Shown here one piece after another: positions 18,198 to 27,030 of a DNA stretch of 64,000 nucleotides. Source of the DNA: Bhargavaea beijingensis (GTDB taxonomy: Bacteria; Bacillota; Bacilli; Bacillales_A; Planococcaceae); contig NZ_FNAR01000010.1 of assembly GCF_900101985.1 (NCBI RefSeq), positions 1 to 64,000 on the forward strand, written 5' to 3'. The first letter of the stretch is position 1. Every line of letters begins with the position of its first letter. The position numbers and the translations under genes were made by a program. The notes beneath the pieces are model-generated. The model was given only the letters and a program-made list of their open reading frames with translations. It was not told the origin of the DNA and made no database searches.

Positions 18198-18958
18198 ACG
18201 TGGTAAGGTCAATCCGGACATATGGCTATCTTTTCGGCTATCTGCCTTTTTCCATCCCGGCTCTCAGGCAGGTCCGCCGGATGAAGGGTGACGCCTCTCC
18301 GGAAAAGCTGGCCGATACGGTCATCAGGGAGCCGAGAAGGTGGGCAACCGGCATTTTGCGCAGGACAAACAGCGACATCCGTATGTCCATCAAAGGAAAC
18401 TTGCCGGACGGGCCGGTGCTGTTCGTCAGCAACCATGAAGGGAACTTTGACATCCCGGTTTTGATCGCCCATCTTCCAAAGCCGTTCGGATTCATGTCCA
18501 AAGAAGAAGTCAGGAAACTGCCGGTCATCCGGAAGTGGATGGAAGAGATGAACTGTGTGTTCGTCGACCGCTCGGATAGGCGAAGCGCCGTCCGTTCCAT
18601 TTATGACATGGCGGAAAAACTCCGATCCGGCCACTCGATGCTCATTTTCCCGGAGGGAACGAGAAGCCGGGGCGGAAAGCCGGGTGACTTCAAATCCGGA
18701 TTCGTCCGTATCGCAAAAGAAGGCGAGGTCCCGATCGTCCCGGTCGCCATCCATGGAACGTCCGACATCATGGAGCGGAACAACAACCGGATCCGACCGG
18801 CCCATGTCACGGTCGACGTCCTGGAAGCCATCAGCCACCAGGAGATCCTTGACCGATCCGCCGCCGAGATCACCCGGCTCATCCAAGACAGAATCCGTGA
18901 AGCAACGTCGGAACGGGCCGCTGAAAAACAGCAGCAGGAAACCGGAAACCCGGCTTAA
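18194..18958 (+). CDS. plsC: 1-acyl-sn-glycerol-3-phosphate acyltransferase (PlsC family)
   Basis: This 254-residue membrane-associated enzyme transfers an acyl chain to lysophosphatidic acid to give phosphatidic acid. The NHxxxxD motif is NH81EGNFD86, and the substrate-binding FPEGTRS motif lies at about 152-158. An N-terminal hydrophobic segment and a basic C terminus complete the family picture. The start is a TTG overlapping the dfrA stop. B. subtilis has the same thyB-dfrA-ypkP order, so this is probably YpkP. Confidence 0.93.
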   Translation: MNVVRSIRTYGYLFGYLPFSIPALRQVRRMKGDASPEKLADTVIREPRRWATGILRRTNSDIRMSIKGNLPDGPVLFVSNHEGNFDIPVLIAHLPKPFGFMSKEEVRKLPVIRKWMEEMNCVFVDRSDRRSAVRSIYDMAEKLRSGHSMLIFPEGTRSRGGKPGDFKSGFVRIAKEGEVPIVPVAIHGTSDIMERNNNRIRPAHVTVDVLEAISHQEILDRSAAEITRLIQDRIREATSERAAEKQQQETGNPA

Positions 18959-18970
18959 ATCTGGAAATAT

Positions 18971-18998
18971 CAAAAGACAGCCGGAAACCCGGCTGCCC
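18971..18998 (-). terminator. Terminator of the HlyIII gene
   Basis: On the minus strand CAGCCGGG and CCGGCTG form a tight hairpin followed by TCTTTTG. It may also stop transcripts arriving from plsC. Confidence 0.7.
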
Positions 18999-19637
18999 TC
19001 ATGCATACAGCAATATGGAGAAATACATCGCGGCGCTTCCGCCGATGACGAACAGATGCCAGATGGCATGATTGTACGGAATCCGGCGCCAGGCGTAGAA
19101 GATGGCCCCGACGGTATACAACAGGCCGCCGATGACGAGCAGCGTGATCCCGCCGGTGCCGATCACCGAATGGAGCGGCCGGATTGCAAAAACGATCAGC
19201 CAACCCATCGCGATGTAGAAGATGAGGGATACCGCTTCATACCGGTGGATAAAGAATACCTTGAACAGAATTCCCAGGACTGCAAGCCCCCATACGATTC
19301 CGAACAGGGTCCAGCCGAGCGTCCCGCCGAGCGAGGTCAGGACGAGCGGGGTGTAGGTTCCCGCAATCAGCACATAAATCGACGAATGGTCGAGGATCGA
19401 AAAGAATCGCTTATATTTGGCTGGCATACTATGAAGCAATGTCGACATGAGGTACAGCACGAGCATGGATACGCCGAAAATGGTATAGGCGGTTACATGG
19501 AGTGCCGACCGGTACTCGCTGCCTTTCAGGATGAGGAAGACAAGTGCGGGAATGCTCAGGACGAAACCGAGTCCGTGCGTGATGGCATTCCACAATTCTT
19601 CCTTATTGTTCTTGTAATCAAAGGCCAAGGCCTCCAC
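18999..19637 (-). CDS. yplQ: Hemolysin III/PAQR-family membrane protein (TrhA)
   Basis: This 212-residue protein has seven hydrophobic helices and the HlyIII/PAQR signature: EELWNAITHGLG in the first part, STLLHSM and FSILDHSSIY with the conserved Ser/His/Asp metal site, and NHAIWHLFV near the C terminus. Bacterial members influence membrane-lipid homeostasis and fluidity. The start is uncertain: I use the GTG at 19637, but AGAGAG is close to it and a TTG nine bases later is also possible. It diverges from degV. Confidence 0.9.
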   Translation of the reverse strand: MEALAFDYKNNKEELWNAITHGLGFVLSIPALVFLILKGSEYRSALHVTAYTIFGVSMLVLYLMSTLLHSMPAKYKRFFSILDHSSIYVLIAGTYTPLVLTSLGGTLGWTLFGIVWGLAVLGILFKVFFIHRYEAVSLIFYIAMGWLIVFAIRPLHSVIGTGGITLLVIGGLLYTVGAIFYAWRRIPYNHAIWHLFVIGGSAAMYFSILLYA

Positions 19638-19647
19638 CTCTCTTTTC

Positions 19648-19677
19648 TTGACTTTGCCGTCCGCCGGATTCTATTCT
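19648..19677 (+). promoter_or_regulatory. Candidate promoter of degV
   Basis: TTGACT (19648-19653) and TATTCT (19672-19677) are separated by 18 bases, about 55 bases before the degV start. Confidence 0.45.
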
Positions 19678-19731
19678 TCTCTTACCACCAATACCAGCAA
19701 GCGAATCAGCGCAATCTGAAGGGGCGACAAG

Positions 19732-20571
19732 ATGACAACCATTCATATCGTAACAGACTCAACAGCAGATATCAGCAGGGAGACCGTCCGCGAGCTCGGC
19801 ATCCACGTCGTGCCGCTTTCCATCCAGATCGACGGCAAAACGTATGTCGATCAGGTCGATCTGTCCCCGGAAGAATTCCTGGACATGATGGCGGAAAGCG
19901 TGGAGCTTCCGAAAAGTTCCCAGCCGCCTGTCGGTGTATTTAAGGAACTGTATGAACTTCTCGGTAAGGAAGGCGGAAAAATCCTGTCCATCCATATGAC
20001 CGGCGGCATGAGCGGAACCGTCGAGTCGGCCCGGGCCGCAGCCGAACTTGCCGATGCCGACGTGACCGTGATCGATTCGGAGTTTATCTCCTTCGGTTTG
20101 TCATTCCAAGTTCAGGAGGCTGCAAAGATGGCAAAGGACGGGAAAGACTTCGAAGAAATTTTGGAGCGGGTCGACACGATCCGGAAAAACACCGCACTGT
20201 ATGTGGTCGTGGATACGCTTGAAAACCTTGTAAAAGGCGGCAGGATCGGAAAAGGGAAAGCCATGATCGGTTCTTTGATGAACATCAAGCCGATTGCGGC
20301 ACTGAAGGACGGAGTTTACACACCTGTCGGTAAGGCAAGAAGCCATAAGCAAGTCGTGCGCCAACTTTTCAACAGTTTCAAGGAGCAGACAGTCGGCCGC
20401 AAACTCCGGGCAGTCGGCATCTCGCATGCAAACGGCCTGGCGATGGCAGATCCGCTCAAGCAAATGATCGAAGAGGACGGCTTCAATGACGTGAAGATGA
20501 TGTTCACTTCTCCCATCATCAGTACCCACACCGGTCCCGGTGCGATTGGCTTCATGTATTACTGGGATTGA
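19732..20571 (+). CDS. DegV-family fatty-acid-binding protein
   Basis: This 279-residue protein has the DegV fold, which binds a single fatty acid; the FakB proteins of this family present fatty acids to the kinase FakA. The start IHIVTDSTADIS, the middle KSSQPPVG, HMTGGMSGT and DSEFISFGL, and the C-terminal HTGPGAIGFMYYWD motif are all standard. No FakA gene is adjacent. The gene is monocistronic with a strong terminator. Confidence 0.93.
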   Translation: MTTIHIVTDSTADISRETVRELGIHVVPLSIQIDGKTYVDQVDLSPEEFLDMMAESVELPKSSQPPVGVFKELYELLGKEGGKILSIHMTGGMSGTVESARAAAELADADVTVIDSEFISFGLSFQVQEAAKMAKDGKDFEEILERVDTIRKNTALYVVVDTLENLVKGGRIGKGKAMIGSLMNIKPIAALKDGVYTPVGKARSHKQVVRQLFNSFKEQTVGRKLRAVGISHANGLAMADPLKQMIEEDGFNDVKMMFTSPIISTHTGPGAIGFMYYWD

Positions 20572-20577
20572 GAATGG

Positions 20578-20608
20578 AAAACGGGGAGCCTGCGGTTCCC
20601 CGTTTTTT
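20578..20608 (+). terminator. Terminator of degV
   Basis: AAAACGGGGA faces TCCCCGTTTTTT, a strong GC stem with a six-T tail. Confidence 0.9.
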
Positions 20609-20631
20609 GTTTCGAAAAGGGGAATAAAGAG

Positions 20632-21438
20632 ATGAAAAAATGGATTTGGATGCTGACAGCAGTCCTTTTCCTGTCCGGCTGCATTCCGGGGGGCGATCCG
20701 GGCGAATTCGGAGTGATTGGCGAAAGCGGCTTTGATCAATACGTCGTGCCGCCGACGTTTGCACCAAGGACTGTTGTGCTGGTGGGGCTCGGCGACTCCC
20801 TCACCCAGGGAGTCGGCGATGAAAGAAAACGGGAAGGATACGTCGGGCGCCTTGCGGTTAGGATGGAGGAGTGGAAAGGCGTCAAAAATGTGGAAGTCCG
20901 GAATTTGGCCAAACGGGGACGCAGAAGCGATCAGCTTGAAGAACAGCTTTCCGACCCCAGGGTCAGGGAAGCCATTGCGGAAGCAGATATCCTGACACTG
21001 ACCATCGGCGGGAACGACCTGATGAAGGTCATCAAAAAGGATTTGTTCAACCTCGACGCGAAAGCCTTTGAAGGAAAGCTGGGGCCGTTCATGGATCGGC
21101 TGTCGACTTCGCTTTTTCAGATCCGCAGAGCCAATCCGGATGCCGTACTCATCATCCTGGGGCTTTATAACCCACTGACGGTCGTGACTGAAGAAAAAAG
21201 CGATTTCGACCGGATCCTCTCCGAATGGAACAGCGTCCTCGAAGATGCGGCAGTGGCGGACGGCAGGGCGTGTTTTGTCTCGGTGGACGACTTGTTCGTC
21301 TCCAACCGGGATCTGGTTTACCATACTGACTTTTTCCATCCGAACAGCAAAGGTTACAGCCGCATGACGGACCGGATTATCGAATCTCTGTCCCAGTGCG
21401 GTTTGAACAGGCTGTCCGGCGGGGAATTGGAGTTTTGA
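20632..21438 (+). CDS. ypmR: SGNH/GDSL-hydrolase lipoprotein YpmR
   Basis: This 268-residue protein is an exported lipoprotein with lipobox LFLSGC (acylated Cys17). The SGNH catalytic blocks are intact: G54-D55-S56-L-T-Q-G, then IGGNDLM with the oxyanion Asn, and DFFHPNSKGY with the catalytic Asp and His. It is probably an esterase or lipase working at the outer face of the membrane. YpmS follows 14 bases later, as in B. subtilis. Confidence 0.92.
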   Translation: MKKWIWMLTAVLFLSGCIPGGDPGEFGVIGESGFDQYVVPPTFAPRTVVLVGLGDSLTQGVGDERKREGYVGRLAVRMEEWKGVKNVEVRNLAKRGRRSDQLEEQLSDPRVREAIAEADILTLTIGGNDLMKVIKKDLFNLDAKAFEGKLGPFMDRLSTSLFQIRRANPDAVLIILGLYNPLTVVTEEKSDFDRILSEWNSVLEDAAVADGRACFVSVDDLFVSNRDLVYHTDFFHPNSKGYSRMTDRIIESLSQCGLNRLSGGELEF

Positions 21439-21452
21439 AAGGGGGATGCCGG

Positions 21453-22028
21453 GTGAACAAATGGAAAATCGCGTTTTTTCTTTTGGCTGCGCTAATTGTA
21501 ACCGGCGTCCTTGCGGTTATTTTCTGGATCAGCCGGCCGGTCGAAGGAACTCCGCTTCCCGAAGCTGCTCCGGCCGGGGAAAAGGTGGACAGGCTGACCG
21601 TGACGGCGACCCGGGAGGACCTGGAGGGCATCGCCAATACGTATATCAGGCAGGCCATCAACAATGACCGGATTCCCGTTACGCTGGAGTTCGAAGATGA
21701 TGTGCTTCTGGTGTCGGAGCTGACGGTTTTCGCAGTGCAGTTGCCGGTCATGATGCACTTCGATCCTGTAGTGCTTGATGACGGAAACCTGTCTCTCAAG
21801 CAGAAATCGGTGGAAGTCGGGAACTTGACGATTCCGCCTTCGACGATCCTGAAGCTTCTTGGGGACACGGTCGGACTGCCCGGCTGGATGATTGTGCGTC
21901 CCAAGGAAGAGGAACTGTTTATCGACCTGTCCAGGCTGCCTGTATCCGGGGGCATCCAGGTAAGGGCAAAAGAAATCAATCTTCCGCAGGATGAGATTGA
22001 GCTTGAGATTCTCATTCCGCGGAAATAG
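21453..22028 (+). CDS. ypmS: YpmS-family membrane-anchored protein
   Basis: This 191-residue protein has one N-terminal membrane helix (residues 4-26) followed by an extracytoplasmic domain of the YpmS (DUF2140) family: [37 protein letters not shown] and [10 protein letters not shown] near the end. The function is unknown, but the constant pairing with the SGNH lipoprotein YpmR suggests a joint envelope role. I chose the GTG at 21453, preceded by GGGGG; upstream codons in this frame overlap ypmR and are not conserved in character. Confidence 0.88.
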   Translation: MNKWKIAFFLLAALIVTGVLAVIFWISRPVEGTPLPEAAPAGEKVDRLTVTATREDLEGIANTYIRQAINNDRIPVTLEFEDDVLLVSELTVFAVQLPVMMHFDPVVLDDGNLSLKQKSVEVGNLTIPPSTILKLLGDTVGLPGWMIVRPKEEELFIDLSRLPVSGGIQVRAKEINLPQDEIELEILIPRK

Positions 22029-22038
22029 GAGGCGTGCG

Positions 22039-22563
22039 ATGGCAACCGAAAAAGCGACATTTGCAGGGGGCTGCTTCTGGTGCATGGTGAAGCCGTTCCA
22101 CAAATATGACGGTGTGGAAGCGGTCGTGTCCGGCTATACCGGCGGGCATGTGCCAAATCCGACTTACCGTCAGGTGTGCTCGGAGACGACCGGCCATTAC
22201 GAGGCGGTCGACATCACGTTTGATCCGGACATCATATCGTATGCTGAGCTGCTCGAGATTTTCTGGAGGCAGATCGACCCGACCGATCCTGGCGGCCAAT
22301 TTTTCGACCGCGGGGATTCCTACAGAACCGCGATCTTCTATCACAACGAAGAACAGCGGTCAGCCGCCGAGCGCTCCAAAGAAGATCTGGAGGCCTCAGG
22401 CCAATTTGACGGGCCGATCGCCGTACAGATCCTGCCGGCCAAAGCATTTTATCCGGCTGAAGAAGAACATCAGGATTACTATCTGAAGAACCCGGCCCAT
22501 TACAACCGCTATTTTGCGGGATCGGGCAGAAAAGCGTTCCAGGAAACCGTGTGGGAGGAGTGA
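22039..22563 (+). CDS. msrA: Peptide methionine (S)-S-oxide reductase MsrA
   Basis: MsrA (174 residues) reduces the S epimer of methionine sulfoxide in proteins. The active site is G11-C12-F-W-C15, and the motifs [41 protein letters not shown] and AEEEHQDYY are complete. GGAGG precedes ATG 22039. MsrB follows after only four bases, so both epimers are covered by one operon. A second MsrA gene lies at 47614-48147. Confidence 0.96.
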   Translation: MATEKATFAGGCFWCMVKPFHKYDGVEAVVSGYTGGHVPNPTYRQVCSETTGHYEAVDITFDPDIISYAELLEIFWRQIDPTDPGGQFFDRGDSYRTAIFYHNEEQRSAAERSKEDLEASGQFDGPIAVQILPAKAFYPAEEEHQDYYLKNPAHYNRYFAGSGRKAFQETVWEE

Positions 22564-22567
22564 CATC

Positions 22568-22999
22568 TTGAACAAAGAAGACCTGAAGCAGAAACTGACA
22601 CCGATGCAGTTTAAAGTCACCCAGGAAAACGGCACGGAGCCGCCGTTCCAGAACGAATACGATGCGCATTTCGATGAAGGAATCTATGTCGACATCGTCT
22701 CGGGCAAACCCTTGTTCTCATCCAAAGACAAGTATGACGCCGGATGTGGCTGGCCAAGTTTTACGAAGCCGATCGAGGACTCTGAAGTCACAGAGCACTT
22801 TGATACCAGCTACGGGATGCGCCGCACGGAAGTCCGCAGCAAAACTGCGGATTCCCACCTCGGCCATGTCTTTCCGGATGGACCGGACGAAGCGGGCGGA
22901 CTGCGCTACTGCATCAATTCCGCAGCACTGCGTTTCGTACCGAAGGACAGGCTGGAAGAGGAAGGATACGGCAATTATCTGAAGCTGTTCGGTGAGTAA
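22568..22999 (+). CDS. msrB: Peptide methionine (R)-S-oxide reductase MsrB
   Basis: MsrB (143 residues) reduces the R epimer of methionine sulfoxide. The catalytic Cys is in [11 protein letters not shown], with GCGWPSF and [11 protein letters not shown] as supporting motifs. The CxxC zinc pairs of some MsrB enzymes are absent, as in the Bacillus form. The start is TTG 22568, placed seven bases after GGAGG and four bases after the msrA stop. Confidence 0.96.
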   Translation: MNKEDLKQKLTPMQFKVTQENGTEPPFQNEYDAHFDEGIYVDIVSGKPLFSSKDKYDAGCGWPSFTKPIEDSEVTEHFDTSYGMRRTEVRSKTADSHLGHVFPDGPDEAGGLRYCINSAALRFVPKDRLEEEGYGNYLKLFGE

Positions 23000-23043
23000 G
23001 CATCCCGGCAGTTTCTGAAACCATTCGGAAAGGCGGTGTTCCG

Positions 23044-23262
23044 GTGAGGCGAACCTTTTATCAATTCTTGTTGACCCACCGGGGAGGGCCGAAAGAAGAC
23101 CCGAGAGCCGTGTTTGCGGAAGCGGCTTTTCTCGACCATGAGTTTCCGAAGACGGAAACCGGTTTTGATGTGTTGTCGCGTTACCTGGAGGAGCGGGCGG
23201 ACCCCGACATGCTTTCGCGTGTTTTCGACGAGCTATGGGAAGAATACCGGGAAAGCGACTGA
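23044..23262 (+). CDS. yozE: YozE-family small protein (UPF0346)
   Basis: This 72-residue acidic helical protein has the YozE family sequence: [29 protein letters not shown] and a C-terminal LWEEYRESD. The family has no established biochemical function. It starts with GTG after AAGGCGG and lies 44 bases after msrB, so it is likely the last gene of the ypmR-ypmS-msrA-msrB transcript. Confidence 0.9.
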   Translation: MRRTFYQFLLTHRGGPKEDPRAVFAEAAFLDHEFPKTETGFDVLSRYLEERADPDMLSRVFDELWEEYRESD

Positions 23263-23266
23263 AACC

Positions 23267-23296
23267 AGGCGTCCGTTTATGGCGGACGCCTGTGTT
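23267..23296 (+). terminator. Hairpin after yozE
   Basis: CAGGCGTCCG (23267-23276) pairs perfectly with CGGACGCCTG (23283-23292), followed only by TGTTGTG. It is probably a weak terminator of the ypmR-yozE transcript. Confidence 0.6.
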
Positions 23297-23300
23297 GTGA

Positions 23301-23329
23301 TTGCGGGCGTTCCAAAAACACGATATGAT
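23301..23329 (+). promoter_or_regulatory. Candidate promoter of deoD
   Basis: TTGCGG (23301-23306) and TATGAT (23324-23329) are separated by 17 bases, about 34 bases before the deoD start. Confidence 0.5.
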
Positions 23330-23362
23330 GGAAAAGAATTTGTGAAAGCGGGGTTTGACCAA

Positions 23363-24067
23363 ATGAGTGTACACATCAATGCAAAAAAAGGCGATATCGC
23401 CGATACGATCCTGTTGCCGGGCGATCCGCTCCGGGCAAAGTACATCGCGGAAACGTTCCTCGAAGATGTCGTCCAGTACAACGAAGTCCGCAATATGTTC
23501 GGCTACACGGGCACATACAAAGGAAAGCGGATCTCCGTGCAGGGGACAGGCATGGGGGTTCCGTCCATCTCCATCTACATCACGGAGCTGATGCAAGAAT
23601 ATGACGTACAGAAGCTGATCCGGGTCGGTACTTGCGGTGCGATCCAGAAAGACGTCAAGGTCCGTGACGTTATTCTTGCGCAGAGCGCTTCGACAAACTC
23701 GAAGATGAACGAAATCATCTTCAAAGGCATCGACTACGCTCCGACAGCCGATTTCGACTTGCTCCTGAAAGCATACGAGGCAGGAATCGAAAAAGGACTT
23801 CACCTCAAAGTCGGCAATGTATTTACGGAGGACCTTTTCTACAGCGAAGATGCGGAGCACGAAAAGTGGGCAAGTTACGGCGTGCTTGCCGTGGAAATGG
23901 AAACGGCTGCCCTCTACACGCTCGCTGCAAAATTCGGCCGGCAGGCACTTGCCGTCCTGACCGTCAGCGATCACATCCTTACGGGCGAAGCAACATCTTC
24001 AGAGGAGCGGCAAACGACATTCAACGAGATGATCGAAGTCGCCCTCGATGCGGCCATCCAGGAATGA
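23363..24067 (+). CDS. deoD: Purine-nucleoside phosphorylase DeoD
   Basis: DeoD (234 residues) is the hexameric purine-nucleoside phosphorylase that splits adenosine, guanosine and deoxy forms to base and (deoxy)ribose-1-phosphate. The motifs [31 protein letters not shown] and [13 protein letters not shown] are complete, and a SDH motif carries the Asp that gives broad specificity. The ATG at 23363 gives the usual family length; the ribosome site (GCGGGG) is modest. It lies before ctpA, as in B. subtilis, with a terminator between. Confidence 0.96.
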   Translation: MSVHINAKKGDIADTILLPGDPLRAKYIAETFLEDVVQYNEVRNMFGYTGTYKGKRISVQGTGMGVPSISIYITELMQEYDVQKLIRVGTCGAIQKDVKVRDVILAQSASTNSKMNEIIFKGIDYAPTADFDLLLKAYEAGIEKGLHLKVGNVFTEDLFYSEDAEHEKWASYGVLAVEMETAALYTLAAKFGRQALAVLTVSDHILTGEATSSEERQTTFNEMIEVALDAAIQE

Positions 24068-24075
24068 CCCGGATT

Positions 24076-24104
24076 GACTGCCATCGGAAGGTGGCGGTCT
24101 TTTC
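24076..24104 (+). terminator. Terminator of deoD
   Basis: GACTGCCA (24076-24083) pairs with TGGCGGTC (24092-24099) with one wobble, followed by TTTTCC. A second GC hairpin (GGCCCGTAC/GTGCGGGCC) follows at about 24113-24135. Confidence 0.65.
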
Positions 24105-24159
24105 CGCATATCGGCCCGTACACGAAGTGCGGGCCTTCGGTTGAAAGTGGTGAAACAGC

Positions 24160-25653
24160 ATGGATGAAAACAATCATGGCCGGAACGGCAACAGTCCGGA
24201 GGAAAGGCATCAGACACCTGCAGGGCGTTATTTGCGCATCAAGCCGTTTTTCCTTCTGATGCTCATGTTCGGCCTCGTCCTCCTGACCGCAGGCGTGACA
24301 TTTTTCGCGCTGACCGTCGGTGAGGACAAAGTGGTCGAGGTCGTTTCGCCGAAGAGCGATCGCGGCGAGTTCGATAAGCTCTATAATGCCTATGATGCGG
24401 TGAAAAAGCAGTACTTTGAAGATGTAAATGACGAAGAGCTCGTGAACGGGGCGATCAACGGAATGATCGATGCCCTTGGGGATCCTTATTCCGATTACCT
24501 GGATCAGACGGAAGCCCAGCATCTGAATGAAAGCATCTCCTCGAGTTTCGAGGGCATAGGTGCGGAAATCCAGGAGCGCAACGGGAAAATCATGATCGTC
24601 TCGCCGATCAAGAATTCTCCTGCCGAAAAAGCGCATCTCCAACCGGATGATGTGATTCTTTCCGTGGACGGCGAGAGCCTCCAAGGCAAGTCCTCGACGG
24701 AGGCGGTGACGCTGATCCGGGGCGAGAAAGGCACTGAAGTCACCCTTGAGATCGAGCGGGCGGGCCTTGAAGAACCGATTGATGTCACAATCAAACGGGA
24801 CGTCATTCCGATTGAGACGGTTTATGCCGAGATGGCAGATGACAAAGTTGCCCATATCCAGATCACCAGCTTTTCGGAACAAACATTCGATGAGCTGCTT
24901 GAAGCGATCGAAGACATGGAGAAAAAAGGCATGAAGGCGATGGCGATTGACGTCCGCCAGAATCCCGGCGGCCTTCTCAGTACGGCAATCGAGATTTCGA
25001 ATCTCTTTGTAGAAGAGGGGAAGGGCCTGTTCCAGATCGAAGAAAAGGGCAGTAAACCCCAGATCACCTATGCCACCGGCGGTACCAAGGTGAAGATGCC
25101 GGTCGTCCTGCTGATTGACGGGGGCAGTGCCTCCGCATCCGAAATCTTGGCGGGCGCCCTGATGGAGTCTTCGGGCATCCGGAGCGTTGGCGAGAAAACA
25201 TTCGGCAAAGGCACCGTCCAGTCCCCTCAGGATTTCAAGGATGGCTCGAACCTGAAGCTGACAACTGCCAAGTGGCTGACGCCTGACGGCAACTGGATCC
25301 ATGAGAAAGGCATCAAGCCGACCGACCCTGTCGCCTATCCGGAATACGTGAAACTTCCGTATATCGATCCGGAAAAAGCGATGAAGGACGGTGACACATC
25401 GATGACGATCCTCTCCGCCGAGCAGATGCTCGACGCGGTGGGCCATGACCCTGGGGAAGCGGACGGCGTCTTTGACGAGTCGACGGCACAAGCGGTCCGA
25501 AATCTCCAGTCTGAAGCCGGCCTCGAGGCAACTGGTGTTCTTGAAGGGGATACGACTTACGCCCTGATGGATAAGCTGCGCAAAAAGATTGAGGCCGATG
25601 ATCCGATGTTGAAAAAAGCGACTGACATTCTGCATGACCAATTAAAGAAATAG
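24160..25653 (+). CDS. ctpA: C-terminal processing serine protease (S41 family, CtpA-like)
   Basis: This 497-residue protein is a membrane-anchored S41 protease acting outside the membrane. One N-terminal helix (about 30-52) precedes a substrate-cap helix region. A PDZ domain (about 120-200) contains GIGAEI. The catalytic core holds DGGSASASEI, with Ser325 as the probable nucleophile and Lys350 (GEKTFGKGTVQ) as its partner; the 25-residue spacing fits CtpB. A peptidoglycan-binding repeat (about 425-480; DGVFDESTAQAVRNLQ) ends the protein. Substrates are unknown. The terminator at 25659 makes it monocistronic. Confidence 0.94.
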   Translation: MDENNHGRNGNSPEERHQTPAGRYLRIKPFFLLMLMFGLVLLTAGVTFFALTVGEDKVVEVVSPKSDRGEFDKLYNAYDAVKKQYFEDVNDEELVNGAINGMIDALGDPYSDYLDQTEAQHLNESISSSFEGIGAEIQERNGKIMIVSPIKNSPAEKAHLQPDDVILSVDGESLQGKSSTEAVTLIRGEKGTEVTLEIERAGLEEPIDVTIKRDVIPIETVYAEMADDKVAHIQITSFSEQTFDELLEAIEDMEKKGMKAMAIDVRQNPGGLLSTAIEISNLFVEEGKGLFQIEEKGSKPQITYATGGTKVKMPVVLLIDGGSASASEILAGALMESSGIRSVGEKTFGKGTVQSPQDFKDGSNLKLTTAKWLTPDGNWIHEKGIKPTDPVAYPEYVKLPYIDPEKAMKDGDTSMTILSAEQMLDAVGHDPGEADGVFDESTAQAVRNLQSEAGLEATGVLEGDTTYALMDKLRKKIEADDPMLKKATDILHDQLKK

Positions 25654-25658
25654 AAGCG

Positions 25659-25688
25659 GGCGGAGTCCAAACAGGATTCCGCCTGTTT
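25659..25688 (+). terminator. Terminator of ctpA
   Basis: GGCGGAGTCC pairs with GGATTCCGCC with one wobble, followed by TGTTTCATT. Confidence 0.75.
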
Positions 25689-25708
25689 CATTGAAAGGAT
25701 GACTGAAG

Positions 25709-26605
25709 ATGACCGAAGTTTATATCCTGAGCGGATTTCTCGGGAGCGGGAAAACCTCGTTGCTGGCAGGCCTGATCCGACAGGCAAAAGAAATGGGACT
25801 GAAGCCGGGAGTGATCATGAATGAACTCGGTGAACTGGCCTTTGATTCGGATGCGGTTGAGGATGACGTGCCGCTGAAGGAAATCCTGAACGGGTGCATC
25901 TGTTGCACAGGCGCGGAAAAGACCGAATCACAGATGCAGTCCCTGCTCCACGAGAACGTCGATATTATTTTCATCGAGACGACCGGGGCAGCCCATCCTG
26001 TCGAAGTGCTGGATGCCGTGCATTCCCCTTTGTTTGGAGACCAACTCGCCGTAAAGGGGATTGTCACTGTGGCGGACGGAAGGCGTTACCTGTCGGCAGA
26101 TGGCATGTCGCCCCAGGTCCGGATGCTGTTTCTTGAACAGATCCGCCATGCGGGATTCATTTTGCTGAACAAAAGCGATCTGCTGACGGATTCCGAGAAA
26201 AGTGAGGCCGTCATGGGCATCCAATCGCTGAACCCTGTTGCGCAGATTGTTGAAACGGTGGACAGCAAGATCCCCCTGGCCGCCCTCCGCGGCATGGAGC
26301 AGCAACCTTCCACAACTCCCGTGCGGCAAGCAGGCATCGGCAGCCACCTTCCGATCGGCACGCAACTTGTGACATTCACTGAGCCGGTAGACCGGGATGC
26401 ATTCGAGGATTGGATCCGCTCATTGCCGGGGACGGTCTACCGGATGAAGGGCTATGTGCCGCTGAAGGGAAGCAAATATCCGTCCCTGTTCCAATACGCA
26501 TACGGGATGGTCCAATGGATTCCGGAATACATGAACATGCCGGCAAACCTCGTCCTGATCGGTGAGGGGCTCTCCGGAATCCATGTGCCGGGTGCCAGGC
26601 GATGA
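25709..26605 (+). CDS. CobW-family GTPase/metallochaperone
   Basis: This 298-residue G3E GTPase has P-loop G9FLGSGKT16, a metal-binding C63-I-C65-C66 motif (ILNGCICC), the FIETTGAAHP switch region and NKSDL for guanine binding. The C-terminal CobW domain (about 215-290) includes RMKGYVPLKG. Members deliver zinc, cobalt or other metals to client enzymes. The C-terminal region lacks an obvious His-rich tail. No Zur box is visible upstream. Its stop overlaps the next small gene by four bases (ATGA), which suggests joint production. Confidence 0.9.
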   Translation: MTEVYILSGFLGSGKTSLLAGLIRQAKEMGLKPGVIMNELGELAFDSDAVEDDVPLKEILNGCICCTGAEKTESQMQSLLHENVDIIFIETTGAAHPVEVLDAVHSPLFGDQLAVKGIVTVADGRRYLSADGMSPQVRMLFLEQIRHAGFILLNKSDLLTDSEKSEAVMGIQSLNPVAQIVETVDSKIPLAALRGMEQQPSTTPVRQAGIGSHLPIGTQLVTFTEPVDRDAFEDWIRSLPGTVYRMKGYVPLKGSKYPSLFQYAYGMVQWIPEYMNMPANLVLIGEGLSGIHVPGARR

Positions 26606-26856
26606 ATGACCAGGAGCGCCTGGTCTCGGCGTACAGGAAGCTTTGGCGGGGAAGGGCGGCCGCCCGGGAAGCATCCTCCTTCCAGGAGATACGCTCCCTG
26701 GCCGAAGATGAACTGGCTGACAGGCTGACCCATCCCAGGTTGAGAAAAAAACACGAAGATAAGTTGGCAGAGATCACAGAACGCATCCGATCTTCCTCTC
26801 TCGGCAAGGAAGATCAGGATCTGCTCATCCGCTTCTATCGGTCTCTGACAACATGA
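26602..26856 (+). CDS. Small helical protein coupled to the CobW GTPase
   Basis: This 84-residue, strongly charged and helical protein is one I do not recognise. It has no cysteine or histidine cluster that would suggest metal binding. A coiled coil spans about residues 27-70 (EIRSLAEDELADRL...LRKKHEDKLAEITERI). The start overlaps the GTPase stop (ATGA), and the pair ends before a structured region at 26885. It could be a partner of the GTPase, but this rests only on the coupling. Confidence 0.65.
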   Translation: MNDQERLVSAYRKLWRGRAAAREASSFQEIRSLAEDELADRLTHPRLRKKHEDKLAEITERIRSSSLGKEDQDLLIRFYRSLTT

Positions 26857-26884
26857 TGTCAACCGCTCTTAAAATGAAATAGTC

Positions 26885-26941
26885 GGGCGTCCTGCCGGAA
26901 ATTTCCTATGAACCATCCGCAGGGACGCCTATTTTCATAGG
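26885..26941 (+). promoter_or_regulatory. Interleaved stems (possible pseudoknot) before the SCP gene
   Basis: GGCGTCC-TGC (within 26885-26895) pairs with GCA-GGACGCC (within 26919-26929), with one bulged G. CCTATGAA (26905-26912), lying in the loop, pairs perfectly with TTCATAGG (26934-26941) downstream. The two stems interleave, so they either form an H-type pseudoknot or are mutually exclusive. TATTTTC after the first stem could also make it a terminator for the preceding operon. Confidence 0.4.
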
Positions 26942-27030
26942 CGGGGGGATGGCTGGTCCTGGAGGAAAGTGCTGGAACGATATGCATTCCACCCTTCGTG
27001 TACGATGGTTGCCGAAGGGAGGAATTGAGA

